From the NCBI GenBank assembly GCA_947184155.2, contig CAMXCT020001081.1, positions 62,001-126,000 on the forward strand: a stretch of 64,000 nucleotides of DNA, given 5' to 3'. This stretch comes from Cladocopium goreaui. Taxonomy: Eukaryota > Sar > Dinophyceae > Suessiales > Symbiodiniaceae. The position numbers and the translations under genes were made by a program. Shown piece after piece: positions 32,501 through 43,300 of the stretch (position 1 is its first letter; each line of letters begins with the position of its first letter). Below the pieces are notes generated by a model, which worked only from the letters and a program-made list of their open reading frames with translations, made no database searches and had not been told where the DNA came from.

Positions 32501-33536
32501 CAGCTAATTTCTCTTTAAATAGTCCATTTTCCACGCATAGCGGTGTTAATTAATGGATGACGACTTGATGGTTTGATGGTGGTGCTTTTGCCAGGCCTTA
32601 GTTCTGAAACGTGCGGCCGGGGACTTCGCTGGCAGGGCTCAAGGGGCCTTCCAATTTCGCTTCTCGGCCAAGAAGGGCACCTGGTGGCAACATGGTCCAA
32701 TGGTAGCTAGATTTCAGATGTCATCTGTTTCAGTTTCTAGAAGTTTTATAGGTTTTGGATGGTTTTGGTCATGTCCACTTTGGAAGATGGGTGGAATTCA
32801 TTTCGTAAAGTGATGTTTTCCACACTTTTCACCTGGATGATCCAACCCAGATCCAACCCTCTGCCCAGGAGGAGGCGATGGTCCTTCGGCCCACCTCTGG
32901 TCGTTGGCTTCGAAGCTGGAAGGCCAGGCCATCCTCGGCTGTGGATCCAAGGGTTTGGAGGGGGTTGGTCATTCAAAAGATGGGGAAAATTATGATCAAC
33001 CTGTCAAGATTGGGGTTTAGACATACCAGTAGCTTAGTTTCAGATCAATCCAGGTGAAATTGGGGGTGTTTGAGGTGTAGTGGAGAATGATGGTCAGGTG
33101 GATGCCCAATTTCAAGATGAGATTCATGCTGACATTAGTGGGGGATGCAGACCAACTGGAGAGCTCCCATGCTGATCCAGTCTTGAGGCGAAGCTCAAGA
33201 TGAGACCCCCTTGCAGAGGTGCAGCGAAGCGAGTGTTTCAAGGGGGGCCACTTGATGAAATGATTGTTTCTGGCTACTAGTAAGATCTAGTAAGTAGGTC
33301 AGATTGGTTTGCTTAGATAAGTGTACTTTCGGCGAAAATTACCCCACAAACTGCAATGATTCCGCATCCACACTGCTAAGTTCGAGCAGTTTGGGAGAGG
33401 TTTGCCCCAGACGGTCGGTATGAAATCGATGGGGTGCAACCGTTGCACCCAGTCCTAAGCTGTGCTCGTGTCCTGCAGTGAAGTTTGCCAGGAGGGCTCG
33501 GAGGGCTACAGCGAAGACTATGAGGCCCGGGCCTGA
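23561..33536 (+). CDS. Unrecognised protein encoded by about 18 or more short exons
   Basis: A chain of GC-rich, Ala/Leu-rich coding blocks sits between ag acceptors and gt/gc donors in AT-rich introns. Candidate exons: ~23561-23650 (VSVYIAQPMDFAFNGKKV), ~23945-24100, 24801-24968 (DLVRFLLTGGNLEVSINGTF), ~25045-25245 (MDRIEDDWVAVVPAAFLKII), ~25646-25800 (AFALVQLQSHGQLRISW), ~26195-26265 (IEKIAQWLANKQFILAVEE), ~26345-26398, ~26895-27062 (LQSLKALADVAHGVSLAV), ~27308-27460, ~27592-27680, ~27800-27990, ~28810-28920, ~29590-29705, ~30295-30365, ~31227-31350, ~31848-31990, ~32596-32690, ~32845-32940 and 33479-33536 (ends EDYEARA, TGA). Many joins were not phased, and the region could hold more than one gene. 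I recognise no domain. Confidence 0.55.
29705..29762. repeat. GAATGGTTGGT tandem repeat
   Basis: About five copies of an 11-base unit lie directly after a candidate exon, at the start of an intron. Confidence 0.85.
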
Positions 33537-34478
33537 GGGGATGATCTAAAGCCTGGCGAAGCTGGCCTAGTTTTCACATCAGCTATATAGTTGTTTGGAT
33601 GATCATATGATATCATATGGTTCATTATGGTTCATTATGGTTCCACGATTAGGTGTTGATATGTGTTGATCCATACCAACATATACCAACTAATATCCAA
33701 TATCCAGAGAAGTCAGAAATGAATGAGACATGACTTCACCTTAGAAGCGCGCCTAAGCTGTTCAGGACGAAGAGCCACATGGTGACCAAGATGCTTCAAG
33801 CGATGGGACTTGACAGAGATCCTTGACGACTTTGGGATCATCTTATCCCTGAGCAGTACCAGGCCCGACAGATTTGCGGGCAGACCTGCGCCAAGAAGCC
33901 AGAGAAGTATCTTGAAAGCCATAGAAAACCAGTCTGCATCTTGGGTCATCTTGGCTTTGTATTGATGGATTTGGATTGGATTTGGTATTTTACAAAACAG
34001 TTTGTGGACAAATCCGTCAGCTTGGCTTCAGTCCAATTCCTGACAGGTCAGGTCGTCCACAAGATGCGCCGAGTCCGCAGCTCAAGAGATGTTTTGGTCT
34101 GTTGATGTCTTAGTAATTGAAGAAACCAAAGAAAGTAGTAGGTGAGCAAACATCAAACATCTGTTGTAGGTTGATGTATGCTGATGTTTATTGATGTTTG
34201 TTATTTGTGGCCTAGTAGCCCGACCTTTGAACGGCTAATGTTTGTCGTTTTGGTGTCTTGGACACTTCCCATGCGAAACACGTTTGCACCTGGTACAGTC
34301 TCAATTGCCAGCACCCAAGGTGTTCGGATTCCTTCACAGATTGTTATAATGTGTTATACAGTAGTCTACAGGATCGATGGCAATCCAGGAATCGGTATCA
34401 TTCCCCAAAAGCTAGGTGACTTGTGCAACTCACATCAGTAACATCAGTGGATATCAGTGCCACAACTGCCAACGCCAT
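33537..34478. other. Intergenic region
   Basis: No supported exon is seen. It contains short direct repeats (ggttcattat, 33620-33645; gatgtttattgatgttt, 34180-34200). Confidence 0.4.
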
Positions 34479-36806
34479 GGGCGCGGGTGCATCGAGCCTG
34501 GATGAAGCCACCATGCAGCAGTTCATCTCGGAAAATCTCGAGCGAGCCGAAGAGGTTCTTGCCACAGCCCAGCAGCCTCTTGGCATAGCTTGACCATGCT
34601 TGACCGATGTGCAAATCTTTGCAAATCCCTGAAATGCCAAGGGACATGAATCGGACGTGAATGCAAGTCCTGTTCAGAGAGTGTTCGATGGGTTCAGTTG
34701 TCTCGGTTGTCCCTTTGGGATTCATGGATTTCTTGTCTTCTAGTCTTGCAGAGGCTTTTGTTCTCGATGAATCTTCTTTTGTTTATAGCCAGCATATGCC
34801 AGCACTACCTGAGGCTGGTAGCACAGGAGAAGCGTGCTCGAGCCAATGCTGACGGGTCAGGGGCGAACTCTTTGAAGATCCAGGGTTTGGATGGATCGAC
34901 ATTTCAGCTTCAAGTTGGCGATGCTGCAACTGTCGCAGATGTCTCCAAACAAATCTCAGAGAAGATGGAGATGAAACCAAGTAGCACTTTGGTGCTGACT
35001 TCGGGTGGCAGCATCTTGAATGACTCCCAACCACTACTGCAACAAGTAGAGTCTGGGGAAATCAGCTTCGTTGTCAAGCAAATCAGTCCCTACCAGGCTG
35101 TAAAGAGTTTTTACCAAGCCGCACAAGATACGTCAAAGACAGCCTTGACCGCGGCAGATTTGAGTGCAATCAATGCGGTTTCCTCATTAGAAACTGACTA
35201 CACGTTCGACCAGAGTTTAGAAGGCATCCCTTTGCCGAGCAGTTTGCAAACTTTGATTTTTGGATATGACTTTAACCAGAGTTTGGAGGGTGTGACCTTG
35301 CCAAGCAGCTTGCAGACTTTGACCTTCGGTGTTCATTTTGACCGGAACATGGAGGGTGTCTTGCTGCCCGACAATCTGAAAGTCTTGAACTTTGGTGCGG
35401 AATTCGATCGGAGCTTGCAGGGTTTGAAGCTCCCCAACAGCCTGCAGAGGTTGTCCTTTGATTGGGCTTTCAACCAGAGCTTGGAAGGAGTAACACTGCC
35501 AAGTAGCTTGCAGACTTTGGAGTTGGGGCCGTCTTTCAACAAGCCATTGGCAGGTGTCTCGTTGCCGGGCAGCCTGCAGACTCTCACCTTTGGCGTTGCT
35601 TTCAACCAAAGCTTGAAAGGTGTTGCGCTACCAGAAGGCCTCAAGACCTTGAGTCTTGGGAAGTGGTCTAACGAGAGCTTGGAAGACGTCACACTGCCAA
35701 GTAGCTTGGATACGTTGACCCTGAGCGACAATTTCAACCAGAGTCTGGAAGGTGTTGCGCTGCCAAGCAGCCTGCGCACATTGAAGTTTGGTGAGGCATT
35801 CAACCAGAGCTTGGAGAGTGTAACGCTGCCGAATAGCCTGGAGGTATTGACCTTTGGCTACCAATTTGACCAGAACTTGGAAGGAATCGCGTGGCCAAGC
35901 AGTTTGCATACTTTGACGTTGGGCAATCATTCCAAAGAGCAGTTGGAAGCTGCGAAGCTGCCAAGCACTTTGCAGACTTTGACCTTCGGCAGTAATTTCA
36001 ATGAAAGCTTGGAAAGTATCATGCTGCCAAGCAGCCTACAGACCTTGATCTTTGGGGAGTTCTTCAACCAGAGTTTGAAAGATGTGAAGCTTCCCAGCGG
36101 CCTGCAGAAGCTAGAATTTGGCTGGGAGTTCAATCAAAGTTTGGAGGGTGTGACCTTGCCAAGCAGCTTGCAGACTTTGAGGTTTGATAATGACTTTGAC
36201 CAGAGCTTGGAAGGTGTGACGCTGCCAAGTAGCATTCAGACATTAGAACTTGGGACGGAATTCAAGACGAGCTTAGCAGGGGTCATCTTGCCAAGCAGCC
36301 TGCAGACTTTGGCATTTGGTAGCGAATTCAACCAGAGTTTGGACGGTGTCGCATTTCCATCTGGCTTGCAGACTTTGGCTTTCGGCTATCATTTCAACCA
36401 GAGCCTGGTAGGCATCACTCTGCCAAGCAGTCTGCAGACTTTGATCTTTGGGGATGACTTTAACCAAAGCTTGGAAGGTGTCATGCTGCCAAGCAGCCTT
36501 CAGACACTGACCTTCGGGAGGGAGTTCAGTCAGAGTTTGGACGGTGTCGCATTTCCATCTGGCTTGGAGACTTTGGCTTTCGGCTATAATTTCAACCAGA
36601 GCCTGGTAGGCATCACTCTGCCAAGTAGCCTGAAGACTTTGACCTTTAATGAAGACTTCAACCAGAGCTTGGAAGGTGTCATGCTGCCAAGCAGCCTTCA
36701 GACACTGACCTTCGGGAGGGAGTTCAGTCAGAGTTTGGATGACGTGGTGCTGCCAAGCAGCTTGCGTGAATTATGTTGGCACGGAATCACCGTAGAACTA
36801 TTGTAA
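34479..36806 (+). CDS. Ubiquitin-like domain plus FNIP/LRR-like repeat protein
   Basis: A likely first exon starts at ATG 34479 (MGAGASSLDEATMQQF), whose Gly2/Ser6 pattern fits N-myristoylation. It runs in a helical frame to about 34580. The main exon starts after gcacag at 34827 and runs open to TAA at 36806. It begins with EKRARAN and then a ubiquitin-like fold of about 75 residues (NSLKIQGLDGSTFQLQVG through VVKQI). After a short linker come about 24 copies of a 22-residue unit with consensus LPSSLQTLTFG..FNQSLEGV. This matches FNIP repeats, a leucine-rich-repeat-like solenoid known from Dictyostelium and common in some protists, which usually mediates protein contacts. The exon 1 donor is not certain. 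A role as an adaptor is plausible; no enzyme domain is visible. Confidence 0.8.
35229..36770 (+). repeat. 66-bp coding tandem repeats (FNIP-like)
   Basis: About 24 in-frame units of 66 bases are mostly diverged. The exception is a three-unit block at about 36330-36527, repeated nearly unchanged at 36528-36725, a recent 198-bp duplication. Confidence 0.9.
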
Positions 36807-37290
36807 TTAATATATGTTATAAGTTATAAGATTATTGTAGCACAGCTACTGTAACGCTGTTTGTATGCATCGTTTCACACGCTTACCGTTTCACAGCCAA
36901 GAGGAGCACGTGCAGCAAAAAGGTGTAGCCATTCGTAGTGTCTCATTGCCTTCGGCCTCTTTCAAGCCCTGCAACGGGACGGGATTTCACAGCGAGGTCT
37001 CTCATGGTCCACAACTTCGGAGGTGAAGTTTTGGCGAGGACATAAGTCTTCCAAAACCAATGCTTCTGGCGTAGCTACAAGGAAGCGGATGAAGCGGCTG
37101 TTTTATGGTCTTTTGGAGTCTCAGGACACCCTTTTTGAATCGTTTTAGACGTAATGATTCCCTTTTACTAAAAAAAAAGAGTGATGCTCAACTCAACGTC
37201 CAGACTTGGCAAACCTGCTTTTTTTCCTGATACTGATACGTTTCTTGGCTTTTGGACTTTGCCAATGATTGCTAAGCTGTTTGCTTCGCA
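36807..37290. other. Spacer after the FNIP-repeat gene
   Basis: No supported coding is seen. It contains a poly-A run near 37170. Confidence 0.4.
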
Positions 37291-38954
37291 GGAAAACAGT
37301 GATATTGAGACAGCGGTGCTGCATACTGGACGTCATGTTGACCCAAGCGGAAACGGCGGCCAATTTGAAGCAGTGCAATATCACCACGTGAAACAAAAAT
37401 GGACAAGGGACAAGCTGCATTGACTTCCAGTGCCAGTTGACAGAGTTGAAAACCGTTGCTCAAATACTCCTCAGTCGTTTCATCCATTCAGAAGCAACAT
37501 TGCTTTCTTTTTGGCTCACAGATTTCAGGTGTTCATCCTTGAGAAAACAAAGGAGTTTTCATGGGTTTCTGAGTTTCCGTACTTGTTTGGTGGATTGGTC
37601 AACTGCGCATGACAAGAGCTGCCGAGAGATGTGTGCAGCTGAGCAGACGAGACGACTTCTTGATTGTGTCAAAGGAAATCAACGTTGAAGTGGATTACAT
37701 ACACCTCGTAAGATTTCCAGTTTCTGGATGAAATACTTCCGTAAGCTTCCGTACTAAGTTACTAGTGGTTCTGTGAATCAATTGGTATTCCAATGATTTG
37801 GGGCGTACCATGGCGTACCTCAAATGCGGGTTCCCCACGGGTTCCCCACGTCTTGAAACAGCGGAGTAACTGCCCATCCAAGGTCTGGCATCAGACTGCC
37901 AGATCAGGTGCAACTGCAGTGATGGCACCTTTTGTTCCACCTTTTGTTCCACAACCCTCACTGAATGAATCTGAATGAAACATTTGATTTGATGTACTTA
38001 AGTGTTACAAACCTCCAATTGATATGATATTGCTATGTGTTTTATTGTTGAGTTGGCATTTTCCATCTGTGCTATGCACTGCAGGTCAAAAACAGAGAAA
38101 TCCTAAAGGATTTGAGCATTTTTGAGCATCCGCAGGTCCAGCAAGCACTCTACGAAGGGAATGAGATTCCCAGCTATCTAGAGGCTGGCAAGATGGGAAG
38201 TGGATCAATGGATGCTGGCGTCATGGCACGAGTGTTTGAGAGGTCTTGATGGATTCTAAGGTAGTTTGGCCGGGGAACAGTTCGCCATTGTTAACCATTC
38301 TTCCTCATAGTCCACCAATCAGATTTGGATGTGATTCAAATGTCTGCTCCCAAAGTTGGATGGTTGGAAAATCAACTTGACCAGTTGGTACCCCAAATGG
38401 TTGATTTCGTTTTTAGCACGGTGTATTGGCATGTATTGTCGGTTGCCCTTCCAGGAGATTGCTTCTCAAGTTGGCGCCCGAAGCCCCAGAGTATGCAAGG
38501 GTGTCGAATCAGTGACCAGCTGATGATTGGGATTGACAAATCCAGGCATCAGTTTTGTTGGATGAAGATTCCAACGATGAACTTTGATGGATGAAGGTGA
38601 GCAAATTCTCCTCGATAAAACATGATTTCTTTTGTAGCTTGATGTCATTGATAGTGGGGCTTGCATTCTTTGGAAGGTTCTGAAATTCTGAGAACAAACA
38701 TATACAAGTGAGACTAGGTGTGAGTATTGGTCAACTGTGGCCATGTCATCTATGTTTTGATTTTGGAGGATGTGATGAAGCAGTGATCTTGATTTAGAGA
38801 CCAAGACCAGCATGAACAAATCCACAGCTGTTGTTTTTCGACGTCTTAGGTCTGTCTTGGGCGATGATGACCTTCATCCACTTCATTGCAGGTAGCCCTG
38901 CCTGAGGCTCTGGTGTTGAAACTGGCTAGGGACCCCAATCCACAAACGGGCTAA
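37291..38954 (+). CDS. Small unrecognised gene (copy 1 of a duplicated segment)
   Basis: Two blocks are well supported. The exon at 38085 follows tgcag and reads VKNREILKDLSIFEHPQVQQ, then ALYEGNEIPSYLEAGKMG, with a possible donor before a TGA at about 38247. The terminal exon 38892-38954 follows ttgcag and reads VALPEALVLKLARDPNPQTG then TAA. Other candidate pieces lie at 37296-37420 (ETAVLHTGRHVDPSGNGG) and about 38455-38500 (EIASQVGARSPRV). The first ATG is not established and I do not recognise the family. Most of the segment recurs, diverged, at about 50575-52250. Confidence 0.5.
37296..38950. repeat. Segmental duplication, copy 1
   Basis: Several blocks match 50575-52250 in the same order. 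They include GAGACAGCGGTGCT..., GATCAGGTGCAACTGCAGTG, GAGCATCCGCAGGTCCA..., GATTGCTTCTCAAGT/CATTGCTTCTCAAGT and ATCTTCATCCAC-type sequence. Confidence 0.8.
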
Positions 38955-40346
38955 GCTGGGAGCGATCGATTCTTCGGGGAATCAACCAATGAAATTCGGG
39001 GTACATGCTTTCGAACCGTACTCAAATCAAAATCCTGAAGCAATTCTTCAGCCAAGGTGTTGTAAGCTGGCTTGAAACAAAAAATGCTGGAGAGTCGTGT
39101 GCAGCGTCAAAATCCTGACCTCAATGGTTGAACTGGTTATTCGGTGTGGCTTACTTCGAGCTTGATGCTGGTCTAGAATCACACCACGGACACGTCATTT
39201 CTGAGGGGCCTTGTAGCCAGGTGGATCCACAACTTGAAGAATCCAACGTTGAGTCCAACTTTTTCAACTAGGGATTTCGCTTTAACAGTATCATTCGAAT
39301 TGTACTTGCTGCTGCAAGTTCTATAATGAAGAAAGCAGGGCAGTGCGCGACTTTGCTAGGAAACATTGGGAAACTGGTTATGGCATTTGCTGCTCAGGCG
39401 CGCCAGGAGCGACCAAGCCACCAAGGCGGTCATGCTTACCATGCTTGAGGCTATGGAAGGGTCTAAGTTGAGTGCAGAAGTTTCTGTGTAGGGACTTGAT
39501 TGGAAGAGTTCTTACAAACCATGAAGCTGCATCAGGGCTAGCCTTTGTTTGTGATCGTTTCTGGAGAGCTGCTGATTCCACGGAGCCCACCAAGATGCAA
39601 TTTGCGTGTTGTCAAGTTTCGGGATTTCAGGATTTGTTTGGGTTTGGCAGGCATTGCTGTGATCTACCTTTGGAAGAAAATTGAGCGTTGTCATCCCAGC
39701 GTTCTTTTTGACGTGCGGAGTGGAAAGTCGAACGTGTTGGCCATTTGCAAGAAAGAACATCATGGCAATGGTGTTGATATGTTTTGATGAACATGGGGGG
39801 TTGTCAGATCAATCCGGGTCATGCTGTATTTTCTTCCACTTGTTCTACACTGGTCATGGTGTGGTCCGTTGCGCGCCAAGGAAGGCTTAATTTATCCAGA
39901 GCAACAGCATGCAAAGCACAGATTGACAAGATTTCACAACGACTTCTGCAAACTTGAGATTTTGATTCACACACAGCAAGCAATCAGGTTTTGAACAACT
40001 TTCCACAACAATTGCGCAACTTCTAGGGGCGTCTCCCCCGAGTAGATCTGGCTGCGAGCAAAGCAGCTCTGCTGTCAAAGGTGGGGAACCTTGAAACATC
40101 CTTGGGTTCAATGCAACAAAGACACTCTGGTAACCCTATTTGAGAAGATATGCAGCAGCAATCCCCCTTGAGGACGTATTGTTTGACAATTTAACATTTT
40201 ATCATTCAGCTGTTCCTCAACTGATTGTTTCACCACGCTCATGCCATGTTTTTCATCTACGTGGCTTTGAGACACAAGATCTTGCAAAGGTTCAAACATC
40301 CTGTAACACCATTTGGGTTCCTTCAGCCTGATTTCGGACAGGCTCA
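38955..40346. other. Spacer before the lipase-GTPase gene
   Basis: Mostly without recognisable exons. A frame around 39545-39620 reads LFVIVSGELLIPRSPPRC, which weakly recalls a cyclic-nucleotide-binding domain strand, but it is isolated. A ggacag sequence at 40336-40341, shortly before the ATG at 40347, could be the spliced-leader acceptor of the next gene. Confidence 0.35.
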
Positions 40347-43300
40347 ATGGCGCAAAAATTCTTGAACCAGCTGATCTCCCCAGGGCAGGAGTCCAATATC
40401 AGCTTTGAGGAGTCCTTACTATGGAAATACTCAGAACTTGCGCGTCTTTCCTACAAAGATGGTGATATCCCTGGGTACGAAGAAGTGGTCGATGATGAAC
40501 ATGACAGGATCATCGGCAAGAGAGATGGCCAGGAAGTATGGCTGGGCTTCCGCGGATCTGGCGCGGACAGCGCGCACTGGCTTGGCAAGACAGGAAACTT
40601 GCACGCCTTGCCCAACGATGATTCGATCTGCCGTGGCTTTGCCAATGCACTGCAGAAGTTCCATGACGGCCTCAAATCATGGTGTCGAGGGTGCAGGATT
40701 ATCCACTTGACGGGTCACTCTCGTGGGGGAGCTTTTGCAACTTTGGCTGGTCGGCTGTTGGCCAATGACTTCGAAGATGCAGAGGTGAATGTCGTTGTCT
40801 TTGGCTCCCCTCGAGTTGGGACATCGACGTTTGCACAGAAGTTCAGAAACCAAAAGAACCTGCGGTGGGCCGGTTTCCAGCATGCCGGAGACCATGTGGG
40901 AAAGATGCCACCTTGGGGTGAACATATTCATCCACCTGCAGATCCGCTCACCGACTTTCAGACAGATTCATCGCCTTTGCTCCAAAGAATTCCAAAAGTA
41001 GGCAACGCCTTGAACGTCATGTGGGTTTTCGGATCCAACCTAATGATGCTTGGATCAAAATTTGATTGCGGCTGTGTGTCCTTCTGTATGATGCATTATG
41101 ATGCTTTTCTTTTGGTTCATCCATGCCAGATTAATATAACGTCATCATTTAATGCAATGACTTGCTTAAAGCCCAGGAAAAACCATAGCATGGAGTCCTA
41201 CCACCAGTCGCTCAAGTGCAATTTCATCCTTCGCACTGGTGCCCCTGATGTCGATGAGATCATCCGCACCATCACCAACCAACAGCAGAAGGCCATGCTC
41301 ACGATTGGTGTGCAGGCAGTGAAGGCGAGCGAAAAACAGATCCAAGAGCAAGTGAGGCAAGCAGCCGATGAAATCAAAGAGCTCTTGAGTGCTGACCGCT
41401 TGAAAGGAGTTCTCTCTGCAGCGCTGGCTGAGGAGTTTGTGATTCAAATGAAAGGCGCCACCCGCTTTTTGGCCAACATGTACGCCACGGACTTAGAGGG
41501 AATGAAATTGAACGTCCACGATTTGGAGAAGAAGTTGCACGACCTAGTCGAGCGCCTTCCACATGTACCTCAAGACTCAACAGAAATGCTGAAGCTTCTC
41601 TTGGAGGCCTTCTTCAAAGCTGGCTTCGTCTTGGCCATGTGCAGGATGAAATTGGGCGACACGCCCCATGACTTGAAGGAAAGATTCGCAGGGCTAGGTG
41701 AGGATGTGAAGGCGCATCTTTGGAGACTGGCACATGACCTTCAGAACGCAGATGCCTTTTATGCAGCCCTGCCGAGCTTAGTGCAGGTAGAAGCTGCTTG
41801 CGCAGCACACCTTGACAACAGGGAGCCCCTCTTCCTCACCGATGAAATTCAAGATCAGTTTTTACCGCATAATATTCAGCCAACGATGATTCAAAAAGAT
41901 CTGATAAAACTCAAAAAAGAATTTAGAAGTCAGGTTGCTTCAGCACACCCAGGAAGTGTAGCAAAGCTTTTGTCATCAGACGGCTTGGATAAAAACTTTG
42001 TTCGCCTTCTAGAAGCTATCCTCGAGGACGTTGCCTCTGATTCCGAGGACGAGCACTTGAAACCATGTCATGAAGAGGTGAAGATATTGAAGCAGAGGAT
42101 GGATGATTTGCTGTTGCCAGAGGTGGTCCTTACTGGACCTACCAAGGCAGGAAAAAGTTCATTGGCCAATGCTCTCTTGGGTAAGGAGGTTGCAAGCACC
42201 TCAGCGGCCCCTGATTCGTTCCTTCCGATCCGCTTCATCCCTCAAGGAGGTGTTTGTCGGTTGCCAAAGTTGTTGTTGTTTTCAAAGCTGTTGGCCACTC
42301 GCCTCAAATTTCTGGTTGGAGCTTGATTCAGTTTTCTTCTCATTCGCGATGATGCTTTTGGTCAGGCAAGAAATTCCATGTCGAGCTTCGTGGTGAGGGC
42401 TTAAGAGATCATCCAGACTTGTTCAAGGATAAGGTTGATGAAGAGTTCAGACTTCAGAAAATCAGCCAATCGGTGATAGACCCTGGTTGTTCCAGTTTCC
42501 AGATTTGGGTTGTTCCACCATCTTGCGAATGTTTTTCCCGGGAGCGTCTGAGCGCAGGGTTCTTCCAATAGTGGGGGTCTGTAAAACATCTTCTCATCTT
42601 CACATCTTCTCATCTTCACATCTTCTCATCCTCACATCTTCTCCTCATCTTCTCCTCTTCACATCTTCTCATCTTCACATCTTCTCATCTTCACATCTTC
42701 TCATCTTCACATCTTCTCATCTTCACATCTTCTCATCCTCACATCTTCTCATCCTCACATCTTCTCCTCATCTTCTCCTCATCTGCTCATCTTCTCCTCA
42801 TCTTCTCATCTTTCACATCTTCTCATCTTCACATCTTCTCATCTTCACATCTTCTCACATCTTCTCACATCTTCTCATCTTCACCTCTTCTCATCTTCAC
42901 ATCTTCTCACATCTTCTCACATCTTCTCACCTTCACATCTTCTCATCTCACATCTTCTCCTCTTGCCCTCTTGGCCTCTTGGCCTCTTGCCCTCTTGCCC
43001 TCTTGCCCTCTCCTTCTTTTCTATGTCTCTTTTGAAGGCGGGAGCAGGGGCAGTGCCAACGAGACGGCACGAAACGCAACCCTTTCGCACGAAATGAGGT
43101 TCGATCGCCAAAAACTGCGGTAAAATTGCGATTCCCACCGGTCCCGCGCAACCCTTTCGCACGAAATGAGGGTCGATCGCCAAAAACTGAGGTAAAATTG
43201 CGATTTGCAAGTCGTCCGGCGCAACCCTTTCACACGAAACGAGGTTCGATCATCAAAAACTGCGGTAAAATTGCGATTTCAAGGTGTCCGCCGCAACCCC

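Noticed and set aside
35217-36467. Minus-strand frames opposite the FNIP-repeat gene
   Set aside because: Shadows of the 66-bp coding repeats; the + strand gives a coherent repeat protein with an N-terminal domain.
42487-43035. Plus-strand Ser/His/Leu-rich frame over the TC array, and the equivalent at 44997-45578
   Set aside because: Pure repeat translation lying within an intron whose flanking exons join in phase.
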